This document shows, one piece after another, positions 33,097 to 35,407 of a stretch of 35,407 nt of DNA. Under the pieces are notes generated by a model that saw only the letters and a program-made list of their open reading frames with translations, was not told the origin of the DNA and did no database searches. Position 1 is the first letter of the stretch; each line of letters starts with the position of its first letter. Both the position numbers and the translations under genes were made by a program. Source of the DNA: Fischerella muscicola SAG 1427-1 = PCC 73103 (GTDB lineage: Bacteria > Cyanobacteriota > Cyanobacteriia > Cyanobacteriales > Nostocaceae). The stretch covers positions 1-35,407 of the forward strand of contig NZ_AJLJ01000018.1 of assembly GCF_000317245.1 (NCBI RefSeq). The letters are read 5' to 3'.

Positions 33097-34344
33097 TTAT
33101 TTATCTATATCTTTAGTTAATTGATAATCTACTCGTTGGTGTCTTAACCAAAATCTAATACATGCTGCTGCTTGATCTAGGTCGGAAACATAATCCGAAA
33201 CTCTTTTACTACCAGAGTAGATTTGTTTCTGTTTGTCATCGGACATCTCAAAGTATACTATTTTTCCATCCATAGTCGTTAAAGATAGCAAATCTCTATA
33301 TTTTCTTTTATGATCTGGATTTTGAAGCCTTAGTGAAGACCTTTCTTTCGTTTTTACAGAAACAATGCTGTCATAAAGATATTCACAAGTTTCTTCATCT
33401 ACAGCAGCACCTTTAATAAAATTCCAGTAACATCTGTAGTAGGAGAGGGAAGTTTCACCCAGAAAAATTACAAAACATTCATAAACTCCGTATCTGTAAA
33501 TTCCGTCAATTCCTTTTTCTTCATAAAAGTCATCATCTTGTATTAGTAAAATCTTATATTTATTCTCTATTTTCTCTATTCCTCTATCTGTAATTAAGAT
33601 ATGGCTATTTAATTTATCATTAGAATTAATACCATTAAGCGAAAGAATCGGCTCACGGTCTAATAGCTCAGTTTTTAAACGCTTCATACCCAAATCAATC
33701 AGATTCTGCTTATCTTCTTCTAACAATTGTTTTATTTTATCTTCCAAATCCTCAAGGTTATAAATTTTTGATGCACGTATTTGTGTTTCAATTAATTCAA
33801 TTTCATCTTGTTTCCGCTGACACCTTTCTTTTAAAGCAAATATTCTGAACTCATAGAAACTACTCAACGATTTTAACTTAATATAAAAATAAATATAAAT
33901 AAATATAAAAAAGACAATAATCAATATATGATAGTAACTTCTAATTAGGTTTGTAATAATATAAGCTAATATAATACATGTCAAAAAAAATAATCCAACA
34001 TATAACAATATTCTTCTTTGAATAGCTATATTTATATGGATTTGATCTCTCTCTAGATTAGATAAAATTTTTGAATATATAGAATTTAAATCTCTACGTA
34101 TCTCATCTATCAAAATTTTTATTAATTCCTTTGTTACAAACGGGGGAATTGGTACTGGATGTGATAAAAAAGATTCAATTTCTAAAAAAACTTTTTCGGC
34201 TGCTCGTAATTGTTTTGTGTAATTCAGTAATTCTTCTTCTAAGGAATTTTTTATAGATTCGAGTGAGGTATAAGGATTATTATCATAATGCTTTTTCAGT
34301 AGTTCAAAATATGTTCTTATCAATCTTCTTTCATCAGCATTCAT
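33097..34344 (-). CDS. Membrane protein with coiled coils and a folded C-terminal domain, unknown function
   Basis: A 415-residue protein I do not recognise as a named family. Residues 1-105 are charged and helical (LEEELLNYTKQLRAAEKVFL); two transmembrane helices follow at about 110-133 and 137-158 with a short turn, a hairpin; residues 160-225 are coiled coil (LKERCQRKQDEIELIETQIR); residues 255-400 form a compact domain (YGVYECFVIFLGETSLSYYR, YLYDSIVSVKTKERSS, LLSLTTMDGKIVYFEMSD) that faintly recalls a bacterial PH-like fold. Both soluble parts would face the cytoplasm. It overlaps the upstream gene by 11 bases, so it is the last gene of a three-gene operon. AT-rich codon use is stronger than in its neighbours. 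Confidence 0.7.
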   Translation of the reverse strand: MNADERRLIRTYFELLKKHYDNNPYTSLESIKNSLEEELLNYTKQLRAAEKVFLEIESFLSHPVPIPPFVTKELIKILIDEIRRDLNSIYSKILSNLERDQIHINIAIQRRILLYVGLFFLTCIILAYIITNLIRSYYHILIIVFFIFIYIYFYIKLKSLSSFYEFRIFALKERCQRKQDEIELIETQIRASKIYNLEDLEDKIKQLLEEDKQNLIDLGMKRLKTELLDREPILSLNGINSNDKLNSHILITDRGIEKIENKYKILLIQDDDFYEEKGIDGIYRYGVYECFVIFLGETSLSYYRCYWNFIKGAAVDEETCEYLYDSIVSVKTKERSSLRLQNPDHKRKYRDLLSLTTMDGKIVYFEMSDDKQKQIYSGSKRVSDYVSDLDQAAACIRFWLRHQRVDYQLTKDIDK

Positions 34345-34849
34345 CTGTCAGTTCTACCTTTTGAACAATCTTAGACATTTCTTTGTCTTTAATAAGAGAA
34401 CTTAACTTCACATTTCCTCTCCTAATTTTTTCTCCTTTTTCTGCAAGTTCATTCATCGAAAAATAATAATCTTCTTTTTTGAATTTTGTATATTCTTTTA
34501 ATCGGGGTCTACGACCTTGAAGATAATAATGACAAAAATTGAAAACTAAACTGAAAACCTTAATCTCACAATCAGTAAAATCTGAAATACTATGTTGTTT
34601 AGAAATAATATTTTTGTTGATGATTTTCAAAATTTCATCACCATAGTAAGCGGGTAAGTTTTCTAAAAAATCAGATTTTTCAGCAATCCACTCTATAAGT
34701 TCACAAAAGTTATTATTTTTCCTATTTGATTGTGATACCAGATTGATTATTTGGTTTAAGTTTTCAATCGATAAATTACCGCCTACAGTAACATTTTCAA
34801 AAGCTCTCTGCTGTGCTTGCTTTTGAACATCTTCGGGATGATTGCTCAC
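34334..34849 (-). CDS. Small adaptor-like protein, unknown function (cassette gene 2)
   Basis: A 171-residue protein. After a short acidic start comes QQRAFENVTVGGNLSIENLN and QIINLV, a NVTVGGNL...QII linear motif that I recall in cyanobacterial STAND/WD40-type signalling and conflict proteins. The rest (CELIEWIAEKSDFLENLPAY, EIKVFSLVFNFCHYYLQGRR) is helical and unfamiliar. The start is a GTG at 34849 with AGGAAA 10 bases upstream. It follows the first cassette gene by 4 bases and overlaps the membrane-protein gene by 11, indicating tight coexpression. Confidence 0.65.
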   Translation of the reverse strand: MSNHPEDVQKQAQQRAFENVTVGGNLSIENLNQIINLVSQSNRKNNNFCELIEWIAEKSDFLENLPAYYGDEILKIINKNIISKQHSISDFTDCEIKVFSLVFNFCHYYLQGRRPRLKEYTKFKKEDYYFSMNELAEKGEKIRRGNVKLSSLIKDKEMSKIVQKVELTDEC

Positions 34850-34853
34850 TAAT

Positions 34854-35309
34854 TTAACTTTCCTGATTTAAATTACCAAGTTTGATATTTTGTGCTTTGA
34901 TATCTTTAAGCATTTCTTGCTCTACAGAACTACCTCGTGTAGCTTTCTGACTCATGTCCTCGGCTTCTAGATTGCCAGATATCTCAATACCAGTTGCCAT
35001 TACTTGTCGAATGTCCTCTGTCAACTCAAGTTGCTTCATTATTTGTTTGAGTTGATTGGCAAATGTCTCATCTTCTTTTATGTGACTTTGTAGTTCTGCT
35101 TTAAAAATAGATTTATTGAATTCTGTGGGCTGATTTTGTACTCGTGTCAATAGCCCTTCAGTTCCGACTGCCTTCAATTTTTCACGAACAATAGCTATCA
35201 AACGGGCAATTTGTTCTGAAACGCCTTTACCTAAATTTTTTCCACCCTCTTTCAAGGCTTCTGAAAAGATTAGAGTAGTGATTGCGGTAGTTAGTGTTAC
35301 AAGTTCCAT
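34854..35309 (-). CDS. Small helical protein, unknown function (cassette gene 1)
   Basis: A 151-residue protein. TLTTAITTLIFSEALKEGGK, NLGKGVSEQIARLIAIVREK and FKAELQSHIKEDETFANQLK resemble an N-terminal helical module that I recall at the start of larger cyanobacterial proteins with STAND ATPase or repeat domains; here it stands alone. The C-terminus has ATGIEISGNLEAEDMSQKAT and QNIKLGNLNQES, the same GNL...Q pattern as in the next gene. It is the first gene of the minus-strand cassette; its promoter should lie in 35310-35407. Function unknown. Confidence 0.65.
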   Translation of the reverse strand: MELVTLTTAITTLIFSEALKEGGKNLGKGVSEQIARLIAIVREKLKAVGTEGLLTRVQNQPTEFNKSIFKAELQSHIKEDETFANQLKQIMKQLELTEDIRQVMATGIEISGNLEAEDMSQKATRGSSVEQEMLKDIKAQNIKLGNLNQES

Positions 35310-35407
35310 ATTTGACTAACGATACACCCTAATTGCTTGTAGTATATTACTTTTCTAAATATCAAGCAAGTTGATGACCTTAACTGTAGTTATATTGTAG
35401 CTATAGG

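Overview
The window looks like chromosomal DNA from a filamentous, probably heterocyst-forming, cyanobacterium (Nostocales). The grounds are many GCGATCGC (HIP1) octamers, a heptanucleotide tandem repeat (CCCTATG/CCCCATG), short intergenic hairpin repeats, an rplI-dnaB pair with a DnaB intein like the Synechocystis one, a cyanobacterial TIGR03792-type protein, and low-GC genes with many tandem-repeat or two-component proteins. The species cannot be named from the sequence alone.

Layout. 1-1731: 3' end of a filamentous-haemagglutinin-like secreted repeat protein. 1865-4966: rpiA on the minus strand, then the cobalamin genes cbiD and cbiJ on the plus strand, with a heptad repeat running up to the cbiJ start codon. 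4999-13632: a minus-strand polysaccharide island of seven genes: a DXD glycosyltransferase, a GT4 enzyme, an ABC exporter resembling HepA/MsbA, a second GT4 enzyme, a GT10 (fucosyltransferase-like) enzyme and two paralogous DXD glycosyltransferases. Together they could assemble and export a glycan such as an exopolysaccharide or the heterocyst envelope polysaccharide. The exporter has a C-terminal extension resembling two histidine-kinase dimerisation helices without a kinase domain. 13757-21948: mostly housekeeping genes (small conserved protein, gloB, rplI, dnaB with a 429-residue intein, FKBP isomerase, phasin-like protein, TIGR03792 protein, PAS-only protein, methyltransferase).

22007-24240 is an accessory patch: an attC-like imperfect inverted repeat just 3' of a flavin-dependent oxidoreductase gene of visibly higher GC, followed by a toxin-antitoxin pair whose VapC toxin is destroyed by an internal deletion. 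24279-29568 carries a PrsW-type membrane protease, a fused double 6-pyruvoyl-tetrahydropterin-synthase-like protein and a large hybrid histidine kinase. 29757-32828 is a plus-strand run of an SPFH/Band 7 membrane protein, a 58-residue ribbon-helix-helix protein and a TPR protein, preceded by an AT-rich region with phased TGATAT repeats. 33097-35309 is a compact minus-strand three-gene cassette of unknown function (two small adaptor-like proteins and a membrane protein with a folded C-terminal domain).

The best candidates for something undescribed are the exporter/HisKA fusion, the terminal three-gene cassette and the attC-like element. All homology statements come from reading the protein sequences; no database search was possible.
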